Shown: positions 37,232 to 48,055, counted from the first letter of the stretch. The stretch: 64,000 nt of DNA from Ardenticatena maritima (GCF_001306175.1 NZ_LGKN01000009.1:372001-436000); one strand, 5' to 3'. The notes: generated by a model not told the origin, from the sequence alone. Made by a program: numbers and translations.

Positions 37232-38375
37232 GACCGAAGAGCGCCTTGGAAGCGGCGCTTACGCCCTGCGCAGGTTGACGCTGGTGCGTGGTGAAGGGGC
37301 GCGCGTCTGGGACGCCGCAGGCAACGAATACATTGACTGCATCGCCGGACACGGCGCCGCCGTGCTGGGGCACGCGCACCCCGCCGTCACGGACGCCCTC
37401 ACCCGGCAAGCGGCGCAGTTGATTGCCTGCCCCGGCACGTTCGCCAACGAAACACGCGCCCGCCTGCTGGAACGCCTGCACACCGTGAGCGGTTTCGCCC
37501 GTTTCTTCCTCTGCAACAGCGGGGCGGAAGCGGTTGAAGGGGCGCTCAAAGCCGCACGGCTTTTCACCGGACGCGCCGGCATCGTCGCCATGCACCGTGC
37601 CTTTCACGGGCGCACCATGGGGGCGCTTTCGGCGACCGCCGCGCCCAAGTATCGTGAACCGTTCGAGCCGCTTGTGCCCCATGTGGCGCACATCCCCTTT
37701 GGCGACGTTGCCGCCGCCGACGCCGCCATCACCGACGAAACCGCCGCCGTCATTCTGGAACCGGTGCAAGGCGAAGGGGGCGTGCACCCCGCGACCGCCG
37801 AGTATCTGCACGCGGTGCGCCAACTGTGCGATGAACGGGGCGCACTGCTCATCTTCGACGAGGTGCAAACCGGCTTCGGGCGCACGGGGGCGTGGTTTGC
37901 GTTCGAGCATTTTGGTGTGCGTCCTGACATCATCGCCCTGGCAAAAGGCATCGCCAACGGCGTGCCGCTTGGGGCGGTGGGCTTTGCCGCGCATCTGCCC
38001 CCCTTGCCAACGGGGAGCCACGGTTCGACCTTTGGCGGCAACCCGCTTTCCGCGGCGGCGGCGCTGGCGACACTGGAAACGCTGGAACGCGAACGCCTGC
38101 CGGAGCGCGCCGCGCGGCTGGGCGCGTGGGCGCTGGATGAGTGGCGGCGCTGTCTCAACGGGCATCGCCAGGTGCGCGAAGTGCGCGGGTTGGGGCTCAT
38201 GCTGGGCATCGAACTGCGTTCGCGCGTGACGCCCCTGCTCAAGCGCCTGCAAGCACGGGGGATTTTGGCGTTGCCGGCTGGTCCGACGGTGTTGCGTCTG
38301 CTCCCCCCGCTCACCATCAGCGAAGGCGAGTGGGCAACCGTCATCGAAACCGTGCTGGATGAGGTGCGCCAATGA
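37194..38375 (+). CDS. lysJ: LysW-lysine aminotransferase (LysJ/ArgD family)
   Basis: Class III PLP aminotransferase converting the LysW-bound semialdehyde to LysW-lysine. The 393-residue product has FFLCNSGAEAVEGALKAARL, AVILEPVQGEGGVHPA, LIFDEVQTGFGRTGAWFAFE, and the PLP Lys in IALAKGIANGVPLGAVG. AAGAGGAGG precedes ATG 37194 inside lysZ. No separate LysN is present, so it may also transaminate 2-oxoadipate, or that enzyme lies elsewhere. Confidence 0.93.
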   Translation: MSIQPPQTNTALETEERLGSGAYALRRLTLVRGEGARVWDAAGNEYIDCIAGHGAAVLGHAHPAVTDALTRQAAQLIACPGTFANETRARLLERLHTVSGFARFFLCNSGAEAVEGALKAARLFTGRAGIVAMHRAFHGRTMGALSATAAPKYREPFEPLVPHVAHIPFGDVAAADAAITDETAAVILEPVQGEGGVHPATAEYLHAVRQLCDERGALLIFDEVQTGFGRTGAWFAFEHFGVRPDIIALAKGIANGVPLGAVGFAAHLPPLPTGSHGSTFGGNPLSAAAALATLETLERERLPERAARLGAWALDEWRRCLNGHRQVREVRGLGLMLGIELRSRVTPLLKRLQARGILALPAGPTVLRLLPPLTISEGEWATVIETVLDEVRQ

Positions 38376-39415
38376 CCGGCATTGAATTGCTTGAAGAACT
38401 GGTACGCATTCCCAGCGTGAGCGGTGAAGAGAAAAACGCTGTGCGCTGGCTGGTGGCGGCTATGCAGGCGCTGGGCTTCCAAGCCTTTCGCGACGACGCC
38501 GGCAATGCTGTGGGCGTGCGTGGGCACGGACCCCGCCAACTCGTGCTCCTGGGGCACATTGACACCGTGCCCGGCGGTCCACCGGTGGAGCGCCGCAACG
38601 GGCGGCTCTACGGGCGCGGCACGGTGGACGCCAAAGGACCGCTCGCCGCCTTTGTGACGGCGGGGGCGGCGGTCCAGGTGCCCGATGAGTGGCAACTGGT
38701 TGTGATTGGCGCGGTGGAAGAAGAAAGCGCCACCAGCAAGGGCGCACGCTACGCCGCCACCTGCTACCAGCCCGAAGCCTGCGTGATTGGCGAACCCAGC
38801 GGGTGGGACGCCATCACACTGGGCTACAAGGGGCGGTTGCTGGCGGATATCGAAGTGCGCCGCGCCACAGCCCACACCGCGGGACCAGAGCAGCGCGCGC
38901 CCGAAGTGGCTGTTGACTACTGGAACGCCGTTTGTGCGGCACTCGACACGCTGCCCACAGAGCAAGAAGGGGCGTTCTGGCGCGTCCAACCGTCGCTCCG
39001 ACGCATCAACTCGGCGCAAGAAGGCAACGCCGACGTGGTACGCATGACGCTGGGCTTCCGCCTGCCGCCGACGGTCCGCCCCGCCGACATTGAGCGGCTG
39101 TTGCACGACCTGGCGCCGGAGGGCGTGCATGTGCAGACCTACGGCGCGGAAGAAGCCTACATCGCCGAACGCACAACGCCGCTGGCGCGCGCGTTCCAGC
39201 GCGCGATTGCCGCCGCGGGCGCACGCCCGCGCTTCAAACTGAAAACCGGCACCAGCGACATGAACGTGGTGGGACCCGTCTGGCGCTGTCCTATCCTCGC
39301 CTACGGTCCCGGCGACTCATCACTCGACCATACGCCACACGAGCACATCGACATTGCCGAGTTCGAGCGTGGCGTTGCCGTCCTCACCAACGCTTTGCAA
39401 ACCATCATGGGGTGA
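38372..39415 (+). CDS. lysK: LysW-lysine hydrolase (LysK, M20 family)
   Basis: Metallopeptidase-type enzyme releasing lysine from LysW. The 347-residue M20 protein has LVLLGHIDTVPGGPPVE (metal His/Asp), GRGTVDAKGPLAAFVTAG, VVIGAVEEESATSKGARY (catalytic Glu pair) and PKAC-free CVIGEPSGWDAITLGYKG. KTGTSDMNVVGP carries a late metal-site region. ATGA overlap with lysJ. Confidence 0.93.
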   Translation: MTGIELLEELVRIPSVSGEEKNAVRWLVAAMQALGFQAFRDDAGNAVGVRGHGPRQLVLLGHIDTVPGGPPVERRNGRLYGRGTVDAKGPLAAFVTAGAAVQVPDEWQLVVIGAVEEESATSKGARYAATCYQPEACVIGEPSGWDAITLGYKGRLLADIEVRRATAHTAGPEQRAPEVAVDYWNAVCAALDTLPTEQEGAFWRVQPSLRRINSAQEGNADVVRMTLGFRLPPTVRPADIERLLHDLAPEGVHVQTYGAEEAYIAERTTPLARAFQRAIAAAGARPRFKLKTGTSDMNVVGPVWRCPILAYGPGDSSLDHTPHEHIDIAEFERGVAVLTNALQTIMG

Positions 39416-40621
<1,206 letters not shown>

Positions 40622-40622
40622 A

Positions 40623-41954
40623 ATGGGCGCGACATTCGTGCAAAAGGTGCTTGCCCGCGCCGCCGGGCGCAGCGAAGCCCGTGTGGGCGAGGTGTTGGAC
40701 GTGCGCCCCGACCGCATTCTGAGCCACGACAACACCGCCGCCATCATCGCCAAGTGGCGCACACTGGGGCAATCGCGCCTGCCCCACCCCGAACGGCTCG
40801 CCATCACGCTCGACCACGCCGCGCCGCCCCCCACGGTGCGCCATGCGCAGAACCACGCCACCATTCGCGCCTTTGTCGCCGAACAGGGTATCCGCCACTT
40901 TTTTGAGGTGGGGCGTGGTATCTGCCACCAGGTGCTGAGCGAAGAGGCGCTGGTGCTCCCCGGCGACGTGATTTTGGGGGCTGATTCGCACACGGTGCAT
41001 TTCGGCTGGCTGGGGGCGTTTGGCGCGGGTGTCGGGCGGAGTGAAGTGGCGGCGCTCTGGGCGTTGGGGCGCATCTGGTTGCGTGTTCCACCGACGATCC
41101 GTTTCGTGTTGCGTGGGCGGCTCGCACCGGATGTCTCCGCCAAGGATTTGGCGCTGCACATTATCGGGCGCTTCGGTGCAGACGGCGGGCTTTACCGTGC
41201 GGTGGAATTCGGCGGCGATGGATTGGCAACGCTCTCGCTGGACGACCGCATGACGCTCGCCAACATGATGGCGGAGTTTGGCGTGAAAAACGCCTACCTG
41301 CCGCCCGATGAGCACGTGTTCGACTGGCTGGCGGAACGCCTTGCCCGCCGTGAGGGCATTTCCCGCGAAGCAGCCTACGACCGCATCACCGCCCGCGCTC
41401 TCTACCCCGACCCGACCGCCGAGTACGAGGCGGTGCATGTCATCCGTCTGGACGAGGTGGAACCGGTGGTGGCGTGCCCCCACACAGTGGACAACGTAGT
41501 GCCGCTTTCGGCTGTCGCCGGGCGGCGCATTCACATGGCGTTTCTGGGCACCTGCACCAACGGACGGCTGAGCGACATCGCCACAGCCGCCGAGATTGTG
41601 CGCGGCAAACGCATTGCGCCGGGGGTGCGCTTTCTTGTCATTCCCGCCTCGTCGGAAGTGCTGCAAGAAGCGCTGGCGCGCGGCTACATCGCCGACCTGG
41701 TCGCCGCAGGCGCTACAATTGGCACACCGGGGTGTGGTCCCTGCATGGGGAACCATTTGGGCGTGCTTGCGCCGGGTGAAGTCTGCATCAGCAGCGCGAA
41801 CCGCAACTTTCGCGGGCGCATGGGCACGCCGGAGGCGGAGATTTATCTTGCCAGCCCCGCCGTCGTCGCGGCGAGTGCGCTGGCGGGCGTGATTGCTCGC
41901 CCTTCCCCCGAACCTGTTGCCGTGCAACAAGCGGCACCATCCGCACACGTCTAA
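40623..41954 (+). CDS. homoaconitase large subunit
   Basis: [4Fe-4S] hydro-lyase subunit acting on homocitrate and homoaconitate. The 443-residue product has the cluster cysteines in [17 protein letters not shown] and [40 protein letters not shown] is the substrate segment. It starts 1 base after the homocitrate synthase stop. The family also includes LeuC; context gives lysine. Confidence 0.92.
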   Translation: MGATFVQKVLARAAGRSEARVGEVLDVRPDRILSHDNTAAIIAKWRTLGQSRLPHPERLAITLDHAAPPPTVRHAQNHATIRAFVAEQGIRHFFEVGRGICHQVLSEEALVLPGDVILGADSHTVHFGWLGAFGAGVGRSEVAALWALGRIWLRVPPTIRFVLRGRLAPDVSAKDLALHIIGRFGADGGLYRAVEFGGDGLATLSLDDRMTLANMMAEFGVKNAYLPPDEHVFDWLAERLARREGISREAAYDRITARALYPDPTAEYEAVHVIRLDEVEPVVACPHTVDNVVPLSAVAGRRIHMAFLGTCTNGRLSDIATAAEIVRGKRIAPGVRFLVIPASSEVLQEALARGYIADLVAAGATIGTPGCGPCMGNHLGVLAPGEVCISSANRNFRGRMGTPEAEIYLASPAVVAASALAGVIARPSPEPVAVQQAAPSAHV

Positions 41955-41966
41955 CAAGGAGGCAAC

Positions 41967-42461
41967 ATGATTATCCGTGGGCGCGTCTGGAAGTATGGCG
42001 ATAACGTCAATACGGACGTGATTTTTCCCGGCAAGTACACCTACACCATCCAAGACCCCGCCGAAATGGCGCGGCATGCGCTGGAAGACCTGGACCCCAC
42101 GTTTACAACGCACGTGCAACCGGGGGACATTGTGGTTGGTGGGCGCAACTGGGGGTGTGGTTCCAGCCGCGAGCAAGCCGTCACGGCGCTGAAAGCCGCC
42201 GGTGTGGGGGCGATCGTGGCGGCGTCGTTTGCCCGCATCTACTACCGCAACGCCATCAACAACGCATTGCCTGCCATCATCTGCCCCGAAGCCGTTGAGG
42301 CGCTGCAACATGGTGAAACCGCCGAGATTGACTTGGAAAGGGGCGTTATTCAGTGCGCCGCGGGAGCGTTCACGTTTCCCCCCCTGCCCGAAGCGGTGCT
42401 TGGCATTTTTCAGGCGGGCGGGCTTTTGGCGTATGTTCGACAACAACTCTCCGTGGAATAA
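41967..42461 (+). CDS. homoaconitase small subunit
   Basis: Swivel-domain partner, 164 residues. [20 protein letters not shown] and the substrate loop [20 protein letters not shown], then [18 protein letters not shown]. Length and motifs match LeuD/LysU-type small subunits. Last gene of the operon; homoisocitrate dehydrogenase is absent from the window. Confidence 0.92.
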   Translation: MIIRGRVWKYGDNVNTDVIFPGKYTYTIQDPAEMARHALEDLDPTFTTHVQPGDIVVGGRNWGCGSSREQAVTALKAAGVGAIVAASFARIYYRNAINNALPAIICPEAVEALQHGETAEIDLERGVIQCAAGAFTFPPLPEAVLGIFQAGGLLAYVRQQLSVE

Positions 42462-42463
42462 AC

Positions 42464-42498
42464 AAGAAGCGGCGCACAGAGCATGTGCGCCGCTTCTT
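42464..42498. terminator. bidirectional terminator after the lysine operon
   Basis: AAGAAGCGGCGCACA and its perfect 15-base complement around GAGCA. The A/T ends serve both the lysine operon and convergent rex. Confidence 0.88.
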
Positions 42499-42513
42499 AT
42501 TCATCAGCCTGCT

Positions 42514-43182
42514 TTATGAGCCGACTACCGTCTCCACTTCATTTGGTTCGAGGTAATAGGTCATGCTTTGCAACGCCAGCACCGGGTCAATGTATTCAAC
42601 GCGCACGCCTTCAGGCACACTCAGCGTAATGGGCGCGTAGTTCAGAATGGCGCGCACGCCCCCTTCGATGAGGCGATTGGCTACATCTTGCGCCGCTTCA
42701 GCCGGCACAGCAATAATGCCAATGCGAATCCCCAGTTCGGCGATACGCTCAGTCAACACATCCATGCTTTCAATCACCAGGCCGCCAATGCGTTGCCCAA
42801 TTTTGGCGGGGTCGGCGTCAAAAACCGCCACAACTTGAAATCCACGATTGGCAAACCCTTTGTAATTTGCCAGCGCGTGCCCCAAATCACCAGCCCCAAC
42901 AACCGCCATTGGCCATACGCGATCCACTTTGAGAATACGCCGCAACTGGTCGCGCAGGTACTCAACATCATAGCCGGTGCCTTGCTTGCCAAACTCGCCA
43001 AAGTGAGAGAGGTCTTTGCGAATTTGCGCCGAACTGATACCCAAACGCTCGCCCAATTCCTGCGACGATGTAATGCGCTTGCCTTGTCGAGCCATCAAAT
43101 CGAGAGCACGCAAATAGACGGGAAGACGGTGGATGACGATATCGGGGATAACCTTCTCAACAGGACCGTTCTTCTGGGTCAT
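42514..43182 (-). CDS. rex: redox-sensing transcriptional repressor Rex
   Basis: NADH/NAD+-responsive repressor of fermentative and respiratory genes. The 222-residue product has the winged-helix block [20 protein letters not shown], then [18 protein letters not shown], and the Rossmann motif [18 protein letters not shown] 43182 has a GAGG site; TTG 43188 is less likely. Its own -10 region carries a perfect Rex operator, so it is autoregulated. Confidence 0.96.
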   Translation of the reverse strand: MTQKNGPVEKVIPDIVIHRLPVYLRALDLMARQGKRITSSQELGERLGISSAQIRKDLSHFGEFGKQGTGYDVEYLRDQLRRILKVDRVWPMAVVGAGDLGHALANYKGFANRGFQVVAVFDADPAKIGQRIGGLVIESMDVLTERIAELGIRIGIIAVPAEAAQDVANRLIEGGVRAILNYAPITLSVPEGVRVEYIDPVLALQSMTYYLEPNEVETVVGS

Positions 43183-43243
43183 TGACAAGCCTCACTTCAA
43201 CAATATGAATCTCTTGTCTTCGTTTGTGAAAGTCTGCACGCAC

Positions 43244-43278
43244 TTGTGCAGTATAGCACAAACAAAAGGCATGAGCAA
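43244..43278 (-). promoter_or_regulatory. rex promoter with Rex operator over the -10 box
   Basis: Perfect palindrome TTGTGCAGTATAGCACAA at 43244-43261 fits the Rex consensus TTGTG-N8-CACAA. On the minus strand it contains TATACT (43255-43250), with TTGCTC 17 bp upstream (43278-43273). NADH-free Rex bound here would block its own transcription. Confidence 0.85.
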
Positions 43279-43741
43279 TCAGACTTGTCCATAAGAACAG
43301 ACCGGAAGGCGGTGGCTGTGGAACATCACGTTCCACTGGTCAACATAAGAGGAGACCGATTGAAGCGCGAACGATGGTTCACACTTGTGCGCGGTTTTCA
43401 AAAAAGGTGCTCAGAAGGTACCCTTATTTTACAAATATTTTCAGCACTTCGCTACCGCAATTTTGCGTATTTTTTGCACAAAATTGTCCAAAAAAGCGGG
43501 GGGTGTGGGGAGAGTGGTGCGGTTGGGGCTTCCTTTATCTCTTATAGTTGGGGGGTAATACTCATTGCCAGAAAAAGGAACTTCCCAGCAATATGGCTGT
43601 TGAGGCAATGGCTGATGTGAAAAAAAGTAAAACGAGGCCAACTTAGAAGATTGGTTGCCCCGAGAATCAGACTTTATTCAACCTCAATGAAAAGTTTCAT
43701 TTTCAAACCAGAATAGTAAAACTTTGTTTTGAATTTTCATT
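43279..43741. other. intergenic region with no gene I can support
   Basis: About 460 bases, A/T-rich toward the right end. A frame of 124 codons exists on the plus strand (43246-43620), but it begins inside the Rex operator, lacks a ribosome-binding site and resembles no family. I see no clear riboswitch or RNA gene. Confidence 0.5.
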
Positions 43742-43769
43742 TTGAAAGCATGATTTTCTTTGATATGAT
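43742..43769 (+). promoter_or_regulatory. candidate promoter of the GGDEF/EAL gene
   Basis: TTGAAA (43742-43747), 16 bp, TATGAT (43764-43769), about 45 bases upstream of the coding start. Confidence 0.55.
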
Positions 43770-43814
43770 GCTATAAGGTAGGTCATAGAGGCAAAACTTT
43801 GATTGAAACGGCTT

Positions 43815-46076
43815 ATGAGTATCCTTCAACGTATAACAAGCACATGGCGTAGGTTGATTGAGCCATCAGCTTCCATCACGGACCCTGAGCGGCGTCTCAA
43901 ATCGCGCTTTCTTATTCGCACCTTGGCTATCCTCTTTCCTATTGGTTTTTTCTTTACATTTTTGCCATTGTTGATTCTCCCCCAGGCGAACTGGTTGCGT
44001 GATACAGACATTCTATTTGTGCTCCCTGCGCTTGCCTTGTTGGCTTTCGCGTATGGATGGGCGCATCGTGGTGAGCATGAAAAGAGTGTTTGGTGGTTAA
44101 GCCTTGTGGGAAGCATCATTATTTTTATCATTGCGGTGCAAGATGGTGATGTAGAAGATTTGGTTTACTTTCTTTTGGTGCTCTTCCTGGCGAGCATGTT
44201 CTTGCCGCCGCGCTGGTTGTGGAGTGTGTTTATTGGTCAAGTCATTTTGGTGTTTTGGGCGCCATTTGTTTCTCCTGTACCTGTAGATTTAGTGGAGTTT
44301 GTGACATCCGAAGTCGCTTTTCTGGTAGTTGGATTTGCCTTGATACTTTTATTGAACACGTATCGTGAGCAATTGGAAACATTGCACCAGCGCTTATTGC
44401 GCCAGCGCGAACGGCAGTACCGCGAGCTTTTTGAAATACTTTTCGAAGGCATGGTTATCGTGCGCGATGGTGTGATAGAACATGTCACAGAAAGTTTTGC
44501 TACATTTGTGGGGCGGCGGCGGGAGACATTGATAGGGCGGCCATTGTTGACACTTTTTCCGCCAGAATCACATGCCATTATCAAGCATATTTTGGCGGAG
44601 AAAAAAAGCCCCCATGCGCATGAAGTGGTCGCTTGGAATGCAGAGAACCAGCATGTGTATTTGGAAGTGGTGGGGAAAGTTTTTTACTTCGACGAGACAC
44701 CTGTGCATATTCTGGCGTTTCGGGATATTACGCATCGTAAGCACATGGAACAGGAATTGCAATATCGCGCCCATCATGATGTATTGACAGGACTTCCCAA
44801 TCGGGCGGCTTTACTGGCGCGGTTGCAACAGATGATTGATGAACACCAAAATGCGAAGAACAACAGCGGGGCATTTGCCTTGCTCTTTCTTGATCTGGAC
44901 CGTTTTAAGCTCATCAATGATAGCCTAGGACATGCCGTTGGTGATCAAGTTTTGCGGGAAGTGGCGATACGTTTGCAATCTGCGCGACGTGAGGATGACA
45001 TTGTCGCGCGGCTTGGCGGGGATGAGTTTGTCTTGGTATTGACGGATGTCCACAGCCCCCATGAGGCGGAACAAGTCGCAAAACGTCTGCTTGATGTGCT
45101 CCGTCAACCCATTCGCGTGAACGACCATGAATTGTATGTAGATGCGAGTATTGGTATCGCCATGGATATAGGCGATTACACCAGCGCCATGACGCTTTTA
45201 CAGGATGCTGACATTGCCATGTACCACGCCAAAGCCGAAGGGCGTGGCACATATCGCTTTTTTAAGACGGCAATGCGCGAGGAGCTCCAGCGAACACACG
45301 CCATGAAAATGGAGTTGCGCCGAGCCATTCAACACCAACAATTCGTGCCTTTCTACCAACCTATTTTCAATTTACAACAGAACCGCGTTGTGGGCATGGA
45401 AGTGTTTATGCGATGGCAACACCCAGAACGTGGGGTGATTTCTCCTGAGACGTTTTTGCCTCTGCTTGAAGAGATGGGCGCTCTTTATACGGTCAGTTTG
45501 AGTGTATACGAACAGGCCTTTCGCGATTTTTCTCAATGGAAGCGAACAATTCTGCATGAGACCGCCGCCTGGCTTCATGTGAATGTAGATACTTTGCAGT
45601 TGATGCAATCAGAGTTTGTCCAGGATCTGCTTACACGCATCGAAGCGCATGGTCTGTCTCCTTCGGACATTGCTGTGCAGGTGCATGAACCCGTGTTGTT
45701 AAGCCGTTCGGTCATGGTTGAAAAAACCTTGCAGATGCTCCAGCGTGCAGGTGTGCATTTGGTAATTGACGATTTTGGAACGGGGTACTCGTCGCTCACA
45801 CTGTTGCACCATGTAAAACCCGCTGCAGTGATGTTAGATCGCACCCTTATCGAGTGGCTTGATAGTGTTGAATATGTGCGTGTGCTAAAAGGGTTGGTCA
45901 ATTTGATGCACGCCATGCAGGTGACGATTGGTATTGAAGGCATAGAAACCGAAGCACAGTTACACCGCTTGCACCAGCTGGCCTTTGAATGGGGGCAAGG
46001 ATATGCTTTGGGGCGTCCGATGTCGAGTGCAGCGGCAATGCGCTGGTGGCACTCTCCACCAGTTGGCGCGGAGTAG
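43815..46076 (+). CDS. membrane GGDEF-EAL protein with PAS domain; EAL probably inactive
   Basis: Cyclic-di-GMP signalling protein, about 753 residues. Six N-terminal membrane helices are followed by a PAS domain (LFEILFEGMVIVRDGVIEHV). The GGDEF domain is intact (RLGGDEFVLVL) with an RxxD inhibitory site five residues upstream (REDDIVARL), so it can probably make c-di-GMP. In the EAL domain, EAL reads EVF. DDFGTGYSSL and the EGIET Glu are kept. The catalytic Lys of the KxD motif is Met (AAVMLDRTLI), so hydrolysis is probably lost. TTG 43803, with GAGG 11 bases upstream, is an alternative start. Confidence 0.9.
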   Translation: MSILQRITSTWRRLIEPSASITDPERRLKSRFLIRTLAILFPIGFFFTFLPLLILPQANWLRDTDILFVLPALALLAFAYGWAHRGEHEKSVWWLSLVGSIIIFIIAVQDGDVEDLVYFLLVLFLASMFLPPRWLWSVFIGQVILVFWAPFVSPVPVDLVEFVTSEVAFLVVGFALILLLNTYREQLETLHQRLLRQRERQYRELFEILFEGMVIVRDGVIEHVTESFATFVGRRRETLIGRPLLTLFPPESHAIIKHILAEKKSPHAHEVVAWNAENQHVYLEVVGKVFYFDETPVHILAFRDITHRKHMEQELQYRAHHDVLTGLPNRAALLARLQQMIDEHQNAKNNSGAFALLFLDLDRFKLINDSLGHAVGDQVLREVAIRLQSARREDDIVARLGGDEFVLVLTDVHSPHEAEQVAKRLLDVLRQPIRVNDHELYVDASIGIAMDIGDYTSAMTLLQDADIAMYHAKAEGRGTYRFFKTAMREELQRTHAMKMELRRAIQHQQFVPFYQPIFNLQQNRVVGMEVFMRWQHPERGVISPETFLPLLEEMGALYTVSLSVYEQAFRDFSQWKRTILHETAAWLHVNVDTLQLMQSEFVQDLLTRIEAHGLSPSDIAVQVHEPVLLSRSVMVEKTLQMLQRAGVHLVIDDFGTGYSSLTLLHHVKPAAVMLDRTLIEWLDSVEYVRVLKGLVNLMHAMQVTIGIEGIETEAQLHRLHQLAFEWGQGYALGRPMSSAAAMRWWHSPPVGAE

Positions 46077-46171
46077 GAAGGTTTTTTCTTCAGTACTGCT
46101 CAGACCACCCGTTGAACATGTGATTGACTTGCGTTTTCAAGTGCGCAACACAAACGAACCTCTTTCCCAAT

Positions 46172-46199
46172 TTGCCCCATTCGGCAACCTCATTATACT
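46172..46199 (+). promoter_or_regulatory. promoter of tRNA-Cys
   Basis: TTGCCC (46172-46177), 16 bp, TATACT (46194-46199); the tRNA starts 13 bases later. Confidence 0.65.
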
Positions 46200-46211
46200 T
46201 ACACACGGCAA

Positions 46212-46282
46212 GGCGACGTAGCCAAGGGGTAAGGCAGCGGTCTGCAAAACCGCGATCGCCGGTTCGAATCCGGCCGTCGCCT
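46212..46282 (+). tRNA. tRNA-Cys (GCA)
   Basis: Seven-base acceptor stem GGCGACG/CGTCGCC, three-pair D stem GCC/GGC, anticodon stem GCGGT/ACCGC with loop CTGCAAA (anticodon GCA), and T arm GCCGG-TTCGAAT-CCGGC. Discriminator base T73 is the tRNA-Cys identity element. CCA is not encoded. 71 nt. Confidence 0.96.
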
Positions 46283-46292
46283 CTGCAAAGCC

Positions 46293-46324
46293 AAACGCCC
46301 GCTCATGTGAGCGGGCGTTTTCGC
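46293..46324 (+). terminator. terminator after tRNA-Cys
   Basis: AAACGCCCGCTC (46293-46304) and GAGCGGGCGTTT (46309-46320) with TTTT at the end. On the other strand it can also serve the GH13 gene. Confidence 0.8.
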
Positions 46325-46336
46325 GTTCCAGCGCCT

Positions 46337-47800
46337 TTACGCGGTGTACCAGACAATCCCATCACACGGCGGCACAACCACTTCCAGGTGCCCATTGTCC
46401 AACGTATCCACCCCACTCCCGCCGTAGATGCGCGTCAACGCCACATGCTCTTTGCCGCACAACGCCCCCACATTCAGCGTGATGCGCCGTGTGCCATCAG
46501 CACGGTTGACCACCACCAGCGCCGTCTCATCACCCTGACACCGTGCAAAGGCATAGACATCGTCGTCGGCATAGAGACGATGATACGAACCCGTGCGCAG
46601 TGCTATGTGCCCCTTGCGCATGGCAATCAGGCGCTTGTAGAAGTCCCGCAACTCGTGGTTCCAGAGATGCGGGCGGTCCCATGGAAACGTGGCGCGTGCT
46701 TCACGGTCGGGACGGCCGCCTTCCATGCCGATTTCGCTGCCGTAGTAGATGCAGGGCGCCCCCGGAAACGTAAATTGCAACAGCGCCGCCAGTTTGACAC
46801 GGCGCACATCGCCATTGGCAACCGTCAATAAACGGGCGGTATCGTGACTGTCGAGCAAATTCATTTGTGCGCATTGAATTTCCCACGGATAGAGCGCCAG
46901 CAACTCGTCAATGCGCTCGGCATACTCTCGCGCCGTGATCGGCTCATCCACAGGCGGACGGCGGTCGAAAACGGCGTCGTGGTTGACGTGCTCGCCAATC
47001 ACATAGCGAATTACCCACGTGGCATAGAGGTAGTTCATCACCGCGTCGAATTGGTCGCCTTGCAACCACTCTTGCGCTTCAGCCCAAATTTCACCGACGA
47101 TATAGGCTTCTGGATTGGCGGCTTTCACCACCCGCCGAAACCCTTGCCAAAAACCGGGCGTCTTGATTTCAAACGGCACATCCAGCCGCCAGCCGTCAGC
47201 CCCCTGCTCAATCCAGTAGCGCGCCACCTGGTAAATGTAGGCTTGCACTTCGGGATTGTCGTGGTTGAGCGTGGGCATGTGGTGCAGGTTCCACCACGCC
47301 CAGTAGCCGGGGGGACGGCTGGTGTCGTAGGCGTTGGGCGGCCACTCCAAAATACGATACCAATCACGATAGGGCGAGGCTTCACCATTTTCGAGAATGT
47401 CGGCAAAAGGCTGGAAACTGCGCGCCGTGTGGTTGAAGACGCCATCAATCACAATGCGAATCCCCGCACGGTGGGCTTCATCCAGAAAGGTGCGGAAAGC
47501 CTCGTTGCCGCCCAGCAGGGGGTCTACCTGCAAGTAGTCATGCGTGTTGTAGCGGTGGTTGCTGGTGGAAGCAAAAATAGGGCAGAGATAAAGAGCGGTA
47601 ATCCCCAAATCACACAGATAATCAAGATGCTCGACAATGCCCAACAAATCACCGCCTTTGTAGCCATGCTCGGTCGGGGGTGTGTCCCATGGCTCAATGT
47701 GCGCCGGCTTGGGCAGACGCGCACTCCGCGCGAAGCGGTCGGGGAAAATCTGGTAGAAGATCGCGTGCTTGACCCATTCGGGTGTTTTAGCAGTTGTCAT
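46337..47800 (-). CDS. GH13 alpha-glucan hydrolase (neopullulanase/cyclomaltodextrinase-like)
   Basis: A 487-residue cytoplasmic alpha-amylase-family enzyme without signal peptide. Opening VKHAIFYQIFPDRFARS and conserved regions VIDGVFNHT, GWRLDVPFEI (nucleophile Asp), YIVGEIWAEA (acid/base Glu) and LLDSHDTARL. Length and motifs fit maltodextrin-degrading subfamilies. It has no N-terminal CBM34-like domain. ATG 47800 follows AAAGGAG. Sugar-responsive repression is likely through the upstream operator. Confidence 0.92.
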   Translation of the reverse strand: MTTAKTPEWVKHAIFYQIFPDRFARSARLPKPAHIEPWDTPPTEHGYKGGDLLGIVEHLDYLCDLGITALYLCPIFASTSNHRYNTHDYLQVDPLLGGNEAFRTFLDEAHRAGIRIVIDGVFNHTARSFQPFADILENGEASPYRDWYRILEWPPNAYDTSRPPGYWAWWNLHHMPTLNHDNPEVQAYIYQVARYWIEQGADGWRLDVPFEIKTPGFWQGFRRVVKAANPEAYIVGEIWAEAQEWLQGDQFDAVMNYLYATWVIRYVIGEHVNHDAVFDRRPPVDEPITAREYAERIDELLALYPWEIQCAQMNLLDSHDTARLLTVANGDVRRVKLAALLQFTFPGAPCIYYGSEIGMEGGRPDREARATFPWDRPHLWNHELRDFYKRLIAMRKGHIALRTGSYHRLYADDDVYAFARCQGDETALVVVNRADGTRRITLNVGALCGKEHVALTRIYGGSGVDTLDNGHLEVVVPPCDGIVWYTA

Positions 47801-47841
47801 GGGTGGCTCCTTTCCTGCTTGCACGTGTTACTTGCATACTT

Positions 47842-47881
47842 GGGAACGTTCTCAGCATATCACATGACATGCGTGTGTCAA
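47842..47881 (-). promoter_or_regulatory. GH13 promoter with LacI-type operator
   Basis: Minus strand: TTGACA (47881-47876), 16 bp, TATGCT (47859-47854). GAGAACGTTCCC (47853-47842) starts right at the end of the -10 box. The GGGAACGTTCCC-like palindrome matches operators of LacI-family maltose/maltodextrin regulators. No LacI gene is in the window. Confidence 0.65.
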
Positions 47882-47966
47882 TCAGACGCCACACGAAACG
47901 CCTTGTGGTTCGAGCAGACAGTCGGCAATGTGCCGATGCGTGCAGCAAAGGGCGACCACCGGTTTC

Positions 47967-47995
47967 TTGACAAGAGGCGCGAAGTGCGATATCTT
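47967..47995 (+). promoter_or_regulatory. promoter of the metal-resistance operon
   Basis: Perfect TTGACA (47967-47972), 17 bp, TATCTT (47990-47995). Confidence 0.7.
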
Positions 47996-48004
47996 TATTG
48001 CGCT

Positions 48005-48030
48005 TATATATGAACAATCGCTCATATTTT
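48005..48030. promoter_or_regulatory. ArsR/SmtB-type operator
   Basis: Inverted repeat ATATGA (48008-48013) and TCATAT (48022-48027), resembling the imperfect 12-2-12 operators of SmtB/CzrA repressors. It lies just downstream of the -10 box, where bound repressor would block transcription. Confidence 0.65.
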
Positions 48031-48055
48031 CATGTATCGAATAGGAGATTCAACC

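Noticed and set aside
43246-43620. Plus-strand frame of 124 codons
   Set aside because: It starts inside the Rex operator, has no ribosome-binding site and no protein resemblance.
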